NCBI RefSeq assembly: GCF_014212175.1
Contig: NZ_JACJVR010000096.1
Location: 1-48,969 of the forward strand
From: Cohnella xylanilytica
GTDB lineage: Bacteria; Bacillota; Bacilli; Paenibacillales; Paenibacillaceae
Reading direction: 5' to 3'
Length of the DNA stretch: 48,969 bases
Below are positions 8,469-16,576 of the stretch, piece after piece. Made by a program: the position numbers and the translations under genes. Position 1 is the first letter of the stretch. The number at the start of each line of letters is the position of its first letter. The notes beneath the pieces were generated by a model, which ran no database searches, had not been told where the DNA came from, and was given only the letters and a program-made list of their open reading frames with translations.

Positions 8469-8492
8469 CGCTGGTCCTCTCCCCTTCTCTCC

Positions 8493-8798
8493 TTATTCCT
8501 TCTCTTCGAAGTCGATCTCCAGGAACCGCTCCACTTCCGTCTTCCAGCGCTCCTCCACGAACCCGACGTGAGCCGGATGCGCGTTGTACGCGTCGTAGTC
8601 GGCCTGGCTCGCGAAGTCCATCGAGAAGCCGTAATCGTAGTCGTTCTTCGCGCTTGTCTGGTCGAACACGCCGAAATTCCTCACCGTCGGGATCGACGTC
8701 AGAATCCGCTTGCCGTCGCTGAGGAACCGCTCCGCTTCGGGAGATCCCTTCGGATGCTTCAAATTGAAAATGACCATATGACGAATCGAGCCGCTCAT
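8493..8798 (-). CDS. Dabb (stress-responsive A/B barrel) domain protein
   Basis: A 101-residue protein with a Dabb-type ferredoxin-like fold. The N-terminus reads IRHMVIFNLK, the middle contains DYDYGFSMDFASQADYDAY, and the C-terminus ends in a strand plus acidic tail. HMVxF and the YxxHPxHxxF motif are characteristic of the family. Such small dimeric proteins range from uncharacterised stress proteins to cyclases and monooxygenase-like enzymes; no specific role can be given. I take the ATG at 8798 because AAGGAGAG is just upstream; an ATG 12 codons earlier lacks a site. It is first in a two-gene unit with the SDR gene. Confidence 0.85.
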   Translation of the reverse strand: MSGSIRHMVIFNLKHPKGSPEAERFLSDGKRILTSIPTVRNFGVFDQTSAKNDYDYGFSMDFASQADYDAYNAHPAHVGFVEERWKTEVERFLEIDFEEKE

Positions 8799-8980
8799 TG
8801 TCCTCTCTCCTTCGTTAGCCCATGTTAGGTACATAGCGCTAGTTTATCATAACAATTTCCTTCTACCTAGTTTTTGCAACCGGAATCCGAGGTTTTCCGT
8901 CTAATTCTGTGGAAATTTTTTCTTTAATCGCTTGACGGATTTGAATAAAATAGAAGAAGACTTCGGATCGGAGGATGCCC

Positions 8981-10063
8981 ATGAACCCGTTACGCCAGAA
9001 CAAGAAGCTGCGCAGAGCTCTTCTCGTCGCCTGCGCCGCCTTCAGCGCGATCGTTCTCGCCGCCGGATGCTACGCCGGCTACCTATATTTCAAAGCGGAT
9101 AACGCCCTTCACAAGATCGCCGCTCCCGAACAGCCGTCGCCGTCCGTCTCGGCTTCTCCCTCGCCTTCCGCGAGCGGCAGCCCGGAGGTGAGCGCCTCCG
9201 GCGACGGCTCGAGACGGCCGCTGACGTTCCTCTTGGCCGGCATCGACAACCGGGAAGGAAGCGGAGGCACGCTGAACACCGACGTGCTCATGCTCGCCGC
9301 CCTGAATCCGGCCACGCAGTCGGCCAGCCTGCTGTCGCTGCCGCGGGACCTTCAATTGAAGCCGAAGGACATGAACTCCCACAAGGCGAACTACTTCTAC
9401 GCCTACTTCTATACGAAGGACAAGGATACGGCGATCGCGAATACGAAGCAGTTCTACAGCGAGCTGTTCCAGTTCCCGATCGACCATATGGTGATCATCA
9501 ACTTCGACGGCCTGCGCAAGCTGGTGGACGCGATCGGAGGGCTCACGATCGACGTCGACATAGACATGAAGTACCGCGACACCGCGGACGGCACCGACAT
9601 CGATCTGAAGAAGGGATTGCAGGATCTCGACGGCAAGAAGACGCTCGACTTCGTCAGGTACCGCAAGTCCAACCAAGGCACGCAGCAGTCGTCGGACATC
9701 GAACGCAACGCCCGGCAGCAGCAGGTGCTGTCCAAGCTCGTGGACAAATTGGCCTCGTTCCAAGGAATGACCCAGTGGGGGGATGTGCTCGACATCGTCG
9801 GGGACAACGTGAGGACCGACATTCCGGAGGACGACTTGCGCTCGTGGATCCTGAACTTCCGGGAGATGAAGCCGAACCGGACGCAGATGATTCCGCTCGA
9901 GACGCGTTGGGAGAGCCCCTATATTCTCGCGAACGAGAGCGACCTGCGGCAAGCGCTGGACGCGCTGCGCTCGGAAGCCGGCCTTCCGTCGAACCCGGAC
10001 CTGCAGCTGGCCGACGTCGTCGGAGTCGATCCGTCCTCCGAGTCCGACGACTCCCTGCAATAA
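8981..10063 (+). CDS. LytR-CpsA-Psr (LCP) family protein
   Basis: A 360-residue LCP protein, a membrane-anchored enzyme family that transfers wall teichoic acid or other polymers from lipid carriers to peptidoglycan. It has a short basic cytoplasmic start, one membrane helix at residues 12-37, a Ser/Pro/Ala linker at about 50-78, then the LCP domain. Key residues include Asp101 in TDVLML, Arg122 in SLPRD, and the RYRK motif at 226-229. GGAGG (8970-8974) is six bases before the ATG at 8981 and directly abuts an in-frame ATG at 8975, so 8981 is the better start. A TTGACG lies 43 bases upstream, but no well-spaced -10 is evident. The polymer transferred cannot be determined. Confidence 0.9.
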   Translation: MNPLRQNKKLRRALLVACAAFSAIVLAAGCYAGYLYFKADNALHKIAAPEQPSPSVSASPSPSASGSPEVSASGDGSRRPLTFLLAGIDNREGSGGTLNTDVLMLAALNPATQSASLLSLPRDLQLKPKDMNSHKANYFYAYFYTKDKDTAIANTKQFYSELFQFPIDHMVIINFDGLRKLVDAIGGLTIDVDIDMKYRDTADGTDIDLKKGLQDLDGKKTLDFVRYRKSNQGTQQSSDIERNARQQQVLSKLVDKLASFQGMTQWGDVLDIVGDNVRTDIPEDDLRSWILNFREMKPNRTQMIPLETRWESPYILANESDLRQALDALRSEAGLPSNPDLQLADVVGVDPSSESDDSLQ

Positions 10064-10138
10064 GAAGACATCCGTCGGCGATTCGATCGACCTGGCATCT
10101 AGCACCTAGCACTTAGCAAAGGAAGGTTTATTCTCCTC

Positions 10139-10468
10139 ATGGCAACCATAGAAGATTTCGCAAACCTCGACATTCGAATCGGCACCGTCGTTCGGGCCGA
10201 GCCGTTCCCGGAAGCCCGCAAGCCCGCCATCAAGCTCGAGATCGACTTCGGCGATCTCGGTATCAAGCGGTCTTCCGCCCAGATCACGCGGCGATACTCG
10301 CCCGAAGGCCTCATCGGCCGCCAGGTCGCGGCCGTCGTCAATCTGCCTCCGAGGCGAATCGCCGGCTACGTCTCCGAGGTGCTCGTCATCGGCGGAACGC
10401 CCAAGGAAGGGGACGTCGTGCTGCTGAGGCCGGACGAGCCGGTCCCGAACGGCACGCCGGTCGCTTAG
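10139..10468 (+). CDS. csaA: CsaA-like chaperone with tRNA-binding (OB-fold) domain
   Basis: A 109-residue protein that is almost entirely a tRNA-binding OB-fold domain of the CsaA family. The motifs DIRIGTVVRAEPFPEARKPA and the end VLRP near residues 94-98 are characteristic. In B. subtilis CsaA is a dimeric, export-related chaperone that binds peptides; the same fold occurs at the C-terminus of methionyl-tRNA synthetase. The length matches CsaA, and the protein is free-standing. AAAGGAAGG about 12 bases upstream is the likely ribosome binding site. It follows the LCP gene by 75 bases and may be co-transcribed. A 26-bp tandem repeat begins 16 bases after its stop. Confidence 0.9.
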   Translation: MATIEDFANLDIRIGTVVRAEPFPEARKPAIKLEIDFGDLGIKRSSAQITRRYSPEGLIGRQVAAVVNLPPRRIAGYVSEVLVIGGTPKEGDVVLLRPDEPVPNGTPVA

Positions 10469-10484
10469 TCCGGCCCCTTAGTCG

Positions 10485-10588
10485 TCGCATAGTCCTATCT
10501 CTTGTACCTATCGCATAGTCCTATCTCTTGTACCTATCGTATAGTCCTGGCTCTTATACCTGTCGCATAGCCCTATCGCTTGACCCCA
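10485..10588. repeat. 26-bp tandem repeat, four units
   Basis: Four adjoining units start at 10485, 10511, 10537 and 10563, each beginning TCGNATAGYCCT. Units 1 and 2 are identical, 3 and 4 diverge, and a faint fifth unit may run to 10614. The array fills the gap between csaA and the convergent DUF1294 gene. No spacers, so it is not a CRISPR. Confidence 0.85.
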
Positions 10589-10639
10589 ACGCTTAGCCTA
10601 ATCGCCTTGCCGCCGCATCGCCTGCCCTCCTCTTCCCGC

Positions 10640-10912
10640 TTAGTCGAACCGGTACAGGCCGAGAATGAAGCCGACGCACAGCGCGTTGAGAACCAGAAGA
10701 GCGGGGATGCCGATCGTGAACGAGGCGTGCTTCGTCTTATGGCGGAACGCCTTCATTCCGATCCACGCCCCGAGCGCGCCCCCTATCGCGGCGACAAGGA
10801 ACAGGTTTTTCTCCGGAACGCGCCGGCTCTTCGCCTGGGCGCGTCTCTTGTCGTTGCCCATAAGTCCGAAGGCGACGAGGTTCACGATAATGAGATAGAG
10901 TACGAGAATCAT
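10640..10912 (-). CDS. DUF1294 family small membrane protein
   Basis: A 90-residue membrane protein of the DUF1294 family. It has a hydrophobic N-terminal helix (residues 1-17), a basic loop with MGNDKRRA and RVPE, a glycine-rich helix GGALGAWIGM, the conserved HKTKH motif near residues 58-62, and a C-terminal helix. Function is unknown; family members often occur alone or fused to cold-shock domains. The ATG overlaps the stop codon of the MocR-type regulator by four bases (ATGA), so it is translated from the same transcript. No functional link to the regulator is evident beyond this. Confidence 0.85.
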   Translation of the reverse strand: MILVLYLIIVNLVAFGLMGNDKRRAQAKSRRVPEKNLFLVAAIGGALGAWIGMKAFRHKTKHASFTIGIPALLVLNALCVGFILGLYRFD

Positions 10913-12387
10913 GGCATTAGCCTCCCTAATGAACTCCCCAGTGAATTCCGCTCCGCCAATCGGCGCGCCAGCTCCGTCAGCCGGCGGGTCCCTTCCTTCA
11001 GGACCGCTTCGCCGACGAAGGAGTAGCTGATTCGAAGATGCGTATCCGTCTCCCGCAGCGGGTCGCAGATCAAGCCCGGCACGAAGGAGACGGATTGCCG
11101 CAGGCTCTCCTCCAGCAATTCGGACGAGGACAATCCATCCGGAAGCCGAACCCACAGGTTCAACCCTCCCTTGGGGCTGTCCCATGTCCAGCCTCCCCCG
11201 GCCAGCTCCTTCTCCGCCGTCTCCTTGCGAATCCGCATCGCGATCCGCAGCTTCTCCAGATGGCGGCCGAACCTCTCCGACTCGAAGTAGCGCAGGAAGA
11301 GCTTCTGGCCGACGAGCGGCGTCCCGTTGTCGGCGAGCGACTTGGCCGTGACGAGAGAGCGGATGACGCCCGGCCGCCCGGCGACGGCGCACACCCGGAG
11401 CCCCGGCGCGACGTACTTGCTGAAGCTGCGCAGATGGACGACCCATCCCGCCGTGTCGTAAGCGAACAGCGGCCTCGGGGGAGGCTCCCCGAAGTACATC
11501 TCGTGAAAGGAGTCGTCTTCGATCAGCAGGCAGCGGTATCTCTCCGCCAGCTCGACGAGCCGCTTCCGCTGCCCGGCCGGAACCGTATAGCCCGTCGGGT
11601 TGTGGTAGGTCGGATTCAGATAGAACGCCTTCGGCCTGTGCAGCTTCATGAGCGCCTCCACCCGCTCCAGGTCGTACCCCGCCGGGGTAATATCGACCGG
11701 AAGGAACCGCGCCCCCTGCTGGCGGAAAATATCGATCGCCGAGCTGTACGTCGGCCGCTCCACGAGCATCGCGTCCCCTCGGCCCACGTACAGGCGGGTA
11801 AGCAGGTCGATCGCCTGCTGGCCTCCCGTCGTAATGACGAGATCGTCCGCCGCGAGCGGAACCCTCGTATCCTTCGTCAAATAGCGCGCGACCGATTCCC
11901 GCAGCTCCTCGTCCCCTTGCGGGTTGGAATACGTCCCCATCAGCTTCGGATACAGATCGAACACGCCCTTGACGTATTCGGACAGGAACAGGTTCGGCAG
12001 CAGGCCCGGATCGACGATCCCCTGCGAGAGCTGATAGTCGACCGGAAGGCTCTGAATCTCGGACATCGGATTGCCTGGACGCGGCCCGGAGGGCGACGGC
12101 TCAACCTCATCCATCCCGGAATCCGAAGCGTTCGCGCCGGTGAGCGGAACCGGCGGGCTCGCGTAGAAGCCCGACTTCTCCCTGGCGTACACCCGGTTCT
12201 CTTCCGCCAGCATCCGATAAGCCCGCAGCGCCGTAAGCCGGTTCACGCCGAAGCGAGCGGCCAGCTGCCGAACGGAGGGGAGCTTGTCGTGAGGGCTCCA
12301 TTCGCCCGACTCGAGCCGTCTCCGCAAGGAATCGTATACCCGTCTGTACAGCAACCGATCCTCTTCTTCCTCCCAAGCCCGGTTCAC
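10909..12387 (-). CDS. MocR-type (GntR-aminotransferase) transcriptional regulator
   Basis: A 492-residue regulator with an N-terminal GntR winged helix (roughly residues 8-75, including KLPSVRQLAARFGVNRLTALRAYRML) joined to a class I aminotransferase-like domain. The PLP-binding lysine is in SFSKYVAPGLRV, and typical fold-type I motifs include NPTYHNPTG. Known members such as GabR and PdxR sense PLP plus a ligand. The start is ambiguous: AGGAGG is only two bases before an ATG at 12393 but eight before a GTG at 12387, which I prefer. It diverges from an EamA-family exporter, a common regulator-target layout, so it probably controls that gene. The effector is unknown. Confidence 0.88.
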   Translation of the reverse strand: MNRAWEEEEDRLLYRRVYDSLRRRLESGEWSPHDKLPSVRQLAARFGVNRLTALRAYRMLAEENRVYAREKSGFYASPPVPLTGANASDSGMDEVEPSPSGPRPGNPMSEIQSLPVDYQLSQGIVDPGLLPNLFLSEYVKGVFDLYPKLMGTYSNPQGDEELRESVARYLTKDTRVPLAADDLVITTGGQQAIDLLTRLYVGRGDAMLVERPTYSSAIDIFRQQGARFLPVDITPAGYDLERVEALMKLHRPKAFYLNPTYHNPTGYTVPAGQRKRLVELAERYRCLLIEDDSFHEMYFGEPPPRPLFAYDTAGWVVHLRSFSKYVAPGLRVCAVAGRPGVIRSLVTAKSLADNGTPLVGQKLFLRYFESERFGRHLEKLRIAMRIRKETAEKELAGGGWTWDSPKGGLNLWVRLPDGLSSSELLEESLRQSVSFVPGLICDPLRETDTHLRISYSFVGEAVLKEGTRRLTELARRLAERNSLGSSLGRLMP

Positions 12388-12415
12388 GCCCATCCCCTCC
12401 TTTTCCGTCTATTGT

Positions 12416-12457
12416 ACCAGATTCGCCCCCCAACTGTTCTAGCGATTCCGATCTGGT
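12416..12457. promoter_or_regulatory. Candidate operator between MocR regulator and EamA exporter
   Basis: ACCAGAT (12416-12422) and ATCTGGT (12451-12457) form an inverted repeat with 28 bases between the arms, inside the 116-base divergent gap. MocR-type regulators often use two spaced half-sites. Function is inferred from position only. Confidence 0.4.
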
Positions 12458-12503
12458 CTACTGCTCCTCCTGTATCATACCGAATATCAAGGGAGGAATC
12501 ATC

Positions 12504-13421
12504 ATGATCATCGTCGGTTATTCGCTAATGTGCCTGATCTTCGGAACGACGTTCCTCGCGATCAAGATCGGAATGGACGCTTCCGCGCCCCCGTTCTTCT
12601 CGGCCGGGATCCGCTTCTTCGCCGCGGGGCTTATTCTGTTCGTCTGGATGGCGGGGAGAAAAAAAGCCGGTCTCTCGCTCCTGCTGCGCAAGGAGACGCT
12701 CGCGACCGGCTTCTGCTTGACGTTCGGCACCTTCGCCGCGCTGTACTGGGCCGAACAGTACGTCTCGTCCGGGATCGCCGCCGTCCTGTCCGCTTCCGGA
12801 CCGCTGTTCATCCTGCTGATGCAGGCGGCTTTCCTCCGCCAGCGGACGACCGCGCTCGCGCTGGCCGGCTGCCTCGTCGGCTTCCTCGGCGTCGTCCTGC
12901 TCGTGCTGCCCAGCCTCGCGGCATCAGGCGGCGCCCGCTGGATCGCGGGCTGCCTCGCCGTTCTCGCCGGGGAGCTGGTCTACTCCGCCGGAGCGCTCTA
13001 CTCCAAGACCGTCGTGCGGCGCTTCCCGGACGCCTCTCCGATCGCCCTGAACGCCGCGCAGATGATGGCCGGGGGCGTGCTGCTTCTGCTGCTGTCGCTG
13101 TGCACGGAGACGGTCCGCCCGGGCGATCTGCTGTCGGCCGGCTCCGTCGGCTCCTGGCTGTACTTGACCGTCGCCGGCTCGATGGTCGGCCACTCGCTCT
13201 TCTACTGGCTCGTAGCAAAGACGAATCCGGTCTTCCCTTCGACGTGGCTGTACGTCTCGCCGCTCATCGCCCTCGCGATCGGCGTCGCCTTCTACCGGGA
13301 GCCGCTCGAGTGGTACATGGCGCTCGGCGGAGCCGCGATCGTCGCCGGCATCGCGCTCGCGAACGCGCCGGTTCTGAAGACGCTGCTCCGCCGCGGCGAA
13401 AATGACTCGGTCGAGGCATAG
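12504..13421 (+). CDS. EamA (DMT superfamily) transporter
   Basis: A 305-residue membrane protein with about ten transmembrane segments in two EamA repeats. Family motifs include IFGTTFLAIKIGMD near the start, FRF-like residues (GIRFFAAGL), and the second-half segment TNPVFPSTWLYVSPLIALAIGV. Members of this family export amino acids, purines or other small metabolites; the substrate here is not predictable. GGGAGGAATCATC precedes the ATG. It diverges from the MocR-type regulator, so it may export a compound linked to amino-acid or vitamin B6 metabolism; that is inference. A Sco gene follows after 57 bases with no clear terminator. Confidence 0.87.
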   Translation: MIIVGYSLMCLIFGTTFLAIKIGMDASAPPFFSAGIRFFAAGLILFVWMAGRKKAGLSLLLRKETLATGFCLTFGTFAALYWAEQYVSSGIAAVLSASGPLFILLMQAAFLRQRTTALALAGCLVGFLGVVLLVLPSLAASGGARWIAGCLAVLAGELVYSAGALYSKTVVRRFPDASPIALNAAQMMAGGVLLLLLSLCTETVRPGDLLSAGSVGSWLYLTVAGSMVGHSLFYWLVAKTNPVFPSTWLYVSPLIALAIGVAFYREPLEWYMALGGAAIVAGIALANAPVLKTLLRRGENDSVEA

Positions 13422-13478
13422 GCTCCTCGCCTCCGGAATGATAGAATCAGAACGATTTTACCGGCAGGAGGCGAAGCT

Positions 13479-14096
13479 ATGTCCGTTAAAAAGAGGCGAA
13501 GTCTTTTTCCTTATCTATTGCTAGCTCTGGTTCTTGCGCTCGCCGCCTATTTGGTTTACGACCAATCGAAGTCCGGCAAGGGTCTTGGCATCGTAGGCGC
13601 CGCGCCCGAATTCACTCTCGAGGACGTCGACGGACGGACGTTCGACTCGCAGGCTCTGGCCGGATCGGTGCGGCTGATGGAGTTTATTTTCACGAACTGC
13701 CCCGATATCTGCCCGGCGACGTCGTACAACATGGTGCTGATCCAGGACGAGCTCAAGAAGCTGGGTCTGTTCGGGGACAAGGTGAAGATGGTGGCGGTCA
13801 CCTTCGATCCCGAGCGCGATACTCCGCAGGTGCTTCGGCGGTACGCGGAGCGGATGAAGATGGACCTCTCCGGCTGGGTTCTGCTTCGGGGCGAGGAATC
13901 GCAGACTCATGACGTGGCCAAGCGGTACGGAGTGACCGTCCAGAACCTGGGCGACGGCCAATTCGTCCACACCGTCACGTCCTTGATCCTGGTCGATTCC
14001 AAGCAGAGAATCCGGAAGGTGTACGAGATGGGATCGGAGATGGACAACGCCCGGATCGTGAAGGACATTCGGTCTCTTGTCGAGGAGAATCGCTAA
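13479..14096 (+). CDS. Sco1/SenC family copper-binding protein
   Basis: A 205-residue membrane-anchored thioredoxin-like protein of the Sco family, which delivers copper to the CuA site of cytochrome oxidase or related cuproenzymes. An N-terminal helix spans residues 9-26, the copper-ligand motif CPDICP supplies Cys74 and Cys78, and the third ligand is His164 in FVHTVT. All three ligands are intact. GGCAGGAGG lies upstream of the ATG. It is followed after 25 bases by a cytochrome c gene, and the pair faces a nosDLYF-type cluster on the other strand. The nearby copper genes suggest that copper-centre assembly is the shared theme. Confidence 0.92.
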   Translation: MSVKKRRSLFPYLLLALVLALAAYLVYDQSKSGKGLGIVGAAPEFTLEDVDGRTFDSQALAGSVRLMEFIFTNCPDICPATSYNMVLIQDELKKLGLFGDKVKMVAVTFDPERDTPQVLRRYAERMKMDLSGWVLLRGEESQTHDVAKRYGVTVQNLGDGQFVHTVTSLILVDSKQRIRKVYEMGSEMDNARIVKDIRSLVEENR

Positions 14097-14121
14097 CCCG
14101 TTCCGCCAAGGAGGAATTCGC

Positions 14122-14490
14122 GTGTACAAATGGATCATGAGCGGAATCGTCACGGTCGCCTGCCTGTTCGCGGTCGGTCTGCTGATTTACGCCCTGCCCG
14201 AGAAGGAGCCTTCGGAATCGGCCGAGCCTTCGTCTTCCTTCGTCGTGCCGGATGCTCCCGTTCAGGCCGAAGCGGCCGAGCGAATCTACAAGAGCAGCTG
14301 CCTCTCCTGCCACGGCGACCAGCTCGAGGGCCGGCTGGGCCCGAAGCTGAGCCAGGTCGGCGCGACCCTGACCAAGGAGCAGATCTACAAGCAGATCGCG
14401 AAGGGCGGCGGCGGCATGCCGAAGTTCGAAGGCAAGCTGTCGGAGGAAGAGCTGGTCACGATCACGAACTGGCTGGCGGAGAAGAAGTAG
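14122..14490 (+). CDS. Membrane-anchored c-type cytochrome
   Basis: A 122-residue class I cytochrome c. An N-terminal membrane anchor spans residues 5-24, then an acidic/Ser-rich linker to about residue 45, and a single heme domain. Heme attachment is CLSCH (Cys60, Cys63, His64), and the likely axial ligand is Met99 in GGGGMPKF. The start is a GTG with AAGGAGG seven bases upstream. The size and architecture resemble the small membrane-bound cytochromes c-550/c-551 of Bacillus, which pass electrons to terminal oxidases or, in denitrifiers, to nitrous oxide reductase. Co-directional with sco; a bidirectional terminator follows. Confidence 0.92.
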   Translation: MYKWIMSGIVTVACLFAVGLLIYALPEKEPSESAEPSSSFVVPDAPVQAEAAERIYKSSCLSCHGDQLEGRLGPKLSQVGATLTKEQIYKQIAKGGGGMPKFEGKLSEEELVTITNWLAEKK

Positions 14491-14518
14491 CGAGGCTTGG
14501 TTTGCCCGAAGAGCGTCG

Positions 14519-14580
14519 CGAAAAAAAGGAGCCGGAGGGAAGAATCCTAGCGGATTCCGGGCCCTCGGCTCCTTTTCCGA
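14519..14580. terminator. Bidirectional terminator between cytochrome c and ytkA-like gene
   Basis: AAAAAAAGGAGCCG pairs with CGGCTCCTTTT across a stem broken by small mismatches, with an inner GGATTC/GAATCC pairing. Read on the minus strand it ends in seven T and is strong; on the plus strand only four T follow. It serves both convergent units. Confidence 0.85.
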
Positions 14581-14589
14581 TTCCCTCGG

Positions 14590-14997
14590 CTATTCGCCGA
14601 CTTGAAGCGGCTTGGCGAAGGAGTAATGCTCGTCTTCGTAGTACATATGAATCGTGATGGTGTAGTCGGCCGCCGCCGGGAACGAGTAGGCCGCCTCGTA
14701 GTTGTCTCCCGTCTTGGTCATGTCGATCAAGCTGGGCAGAGTGCTCTTCGAATTGATCTGGAGCTGCACCTCGGCTTCCTGCTTGGCATAACTCGCGTTG
14801 TCGACCTTCACGATCAGCTTCGCTTCCTGATTAACCTTCGGAGCGGCCGGTTCGCTCGCCAGCGAGACCTCCGAGAACTTCAAGGGCTGGCTGCGCCCCG
14901 ACGAGGCGCAGCCGGACAGCAGAAGCAGAATCGAGAGAACGGCGAGAACCCCCGCCGTCCCCTTCCGCTTCCTCGTCCGTATCGTTCGGTACAGCAT
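14590..14997 (-). CDS. FixH/YtkA-like lipoprotein
   Basis: A 135-residue lipoprotein. A basic N-terminus and hydrophobic stretch lead to the lipobox LSGC near residue 30. The rest is a YtkA-like (FixH-related) beta-sandwich domain with the features KVNQEAKLIVKV and the C-terminal YTITIHMYYEDEHYSF. Homologous domains occur in proteins associated with cytochrome oxidase assembly and copper handling. AAAGGGGAA lies upstream. It is the last gene of the minus-strand nos-type cluster, 32 bases after nosF and directly before a terminator. Its precise role is unknown; placement suggests it works with the copper delivery genes. Confidence 0.8.
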   Translation of the reverse strand: MLYRTIRTRKRKGTAGVLAVLSILLLLSGCASSGRSQPLKFSEVSLASEPAAPKVNQEAKLIVKVDNASYAKQEAEVQLQINSKSTLPSLIDMTKTGDNYEAAYSFPAAADYTITIHMYYEDEHYSFAKPLQVGE

Positions 14998-15029
14998 TTG
15001 CGATTCCCCTTTTCCTCATTTAAACGTTC

Positions 15030-15749
15030 CTAGTCCTTCACCAGCGCATGGAAGGCGCCGTACAGACCGCCCTCGCCGCGATATTGATCCTTAAGCGTCT
15101 CGACGTCCCCGGAATACCTCACATGGCCGGAAGCCATGAACAGGGCTTGGTCCGCGTACGATTCCGCGATGTTCAACTGGTGCGTCGAGAACACGACCGC
15201 CTGCCCGTCGCTCGCCGCCTGGCGGATCAACCGGCCGAACTCCTCCATCCAATGCGGATCGAGCCCGTTGGTCGGTTCGTCGAGCAGCAGCAGCGCCGGC
15301 TTGGCCAGCATCGCTTGCGCGAACAACAGCCTCTGGCGCATCCCCTTGGAGAAGGCGGATACCTTGCGGCCGCGCGCTTCCAGAAGCCCGACCTCGTCCA
15401 GCAATTCGAGCACGCGGTCGCGTCCGACCCGGCGCAGGGACGCATAGAAGCTCAGCGTCTCGTATGCCGTCAGCGCGGAGCCGAACTGGAATTCGTCCGG
15501 CATGTAGCCGATCCGGTCGGCATAACCGATTCGATCCTGCGACCAAGACAAGCCGTCCAGCCGAATGGAGCCTTGCGTCGGCCGGGAGATGCCCGCGATC
15601 ATGCGGATCAGCGTGCTCTTGCCGGCGCCGTTGCCGCCGCACAGGGCGACGATCTCCCCGCGGCCGACGGATAACGAGCAGGAGTGAAGCAGCGTGGAAC
15701 GGCCGATCGATTTCGATACCTTCTCGACAAGCAGCACTCGATCACTCAC
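15030..15749 (-). CDS. nosF: NosF-like ABC transporter ATP-binding protein
   Basis: A 239-residue ATPase of the CcmA/NosF group. Walker A is GGNGAGKST near residues 38-46, the signature is the divergent FSKGMRQR, typical of NosF-like proteins, and Walker B is LLLLDEPTNGLDP. The start is GTG at 15749, and the gene overlaps the permease gene by eight bases. With NosY and NosD it forms the ABC machinery known in denitrifiers for maturation of the copper clusters of nitrous oxide reductase. No nosZ is present in this window, so the client enzyme is uncertain. Confidence 0.85.
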   Translation of the reverse strand: MSDRVLLVEKVSKSIGRSTLLHSCSLSVGRGEIVALCGGNGAGKSTLIRMIAGISRPTQGSIRLDGLSWSQDRIGYADRIGYMPDEFQFGSALTAYETLSFYASLRRVGRDRVLELLDEVGLLEARGRKVSAFSKGMRQRLLFAQAMLAKPALLLLDEPTNGLDPHWMEEFGRLIRQAASDGQAVVFSTHQLNIAESYADQALFMASGHVRYSGDVETLKDQYRGEGGLYGAFHALVKD

Positions 15750-16563
15750 GTCTTCTCCCCCGTTCCCACAGCCAAGCGGCCGATTCCACGTACGCGACGA
15801 TCCACGCCAGGCATACGATCGCGAAGATAAGACTCCCCGCCGGCCGTTCGATCCATTCCACCCATCGATAATACTCGGGGCCCAGGACGGAGCCGCCCCC
15901 CATCTTCACGACGAAGAACAATCGGTTCAGCTCCGCGGGATTCACGAAGATCAGCGCGACGAGGGCGGGCTTGATCCAGACGTAGGGCAGGAAGCCGAGC
16001 CCCGCGATGAGAATCGTCGGCCAGCCGAGAATGAGGAAGAACCAGACTCCCACTCCATACGTAAGGGCCTGCCATCGGTTGCGGCAGATGGAGCCCATCA
16101 GGACGGACAAGCCGAGGAACAACAAGACGATCAAGGCGGAGAAAAGAAGGAGCCGCCCATAGCCGGCCAGCGCGAACCCTTGGCCGAAGAAGACTCCCGC
16201 GATTCCGGACAGGCCGAATCCGAAGGCGACGATGACAAGCAGCACGGCGGCGAGCCCGAAGTACTTGCCCCAGATGTAAGAGTGGGTTCGGAGCGAGAAC
16301 GACGATAGCAGCCGCCACCCGCCTTCCTCCTTCTCCGAGGTCAACGCGAACGAGCCGAGAAGCATCGTCATGAGAGGCAGCAGGTAGAGAATCAGGTTCA
16401 TCATCGTCCCCGTCGTACTCGTGTATCCGTCCAGGCCGGCCTGGGATTGAATGAGCAGGAGCGCCAGGCTGAAGAGAGCGAACAATGCCATAAACGAATA
16501 AGCCCACGGATTCCGGAAGCCGAGCTTGATCTCCCTGGAAGCGATAGCGGCAAGGTGGCGCAC
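15742..16563 (-). CDS. nosY: NosY-like ABC transporter permease
   Basis: A 273-residue membrane protein with about six transmembrane helices and an N-terminal amphipathic ASREIKLGFRNPWAY segment, characteristic of NosY. The large extracellular loop carries the TSEKEEGGWRLLSSFSLRTHSYIWGKY motif on its return to the membrane. The start is GTG at 16563; a purine-rich AGGGGGCGG site is inside the end of nosL, whose stop is 13 bases away. It overlaps nosF by eight bases. It should form the membrane part of a NosDFY-type transporter that handles copper or sulfur for metal-centre assembly. Confidence 0.85.
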   Translation of the reverse strand: MRHLAAIASREIKLGFRNPWAYSFMALFALFSLALLLIQSQAGLDGYTSTTGTMMNLILYLLPLMTMLLGSFALTSEKEEGGWRLLSSFSLRTHSYIWGKYFGLAAVLLVIVAFGFGLSGIAGVFFGQGFALAGYGRLLLFSALIVLLFLGLSVLMGSICRNRWQALTYGVGVWFFLILGWPTILIAGLGFLPYVWIKPALVALIFVNPAELNRLFFVVKMGGGSVLGPEYYRWVEWIERPAGSLIFAIVCLAWIVAYVESAAWLWERGRRRE

Positions 16564-16576
16564 GGTCTACCGCCCC

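Noticed and set aside
8932..8951. Promoter of the LCP gene from TTGACG and TAAAAT
   Set aside because: The two hexamers are only eight bases apart, far too close for a sigma-A promoter.
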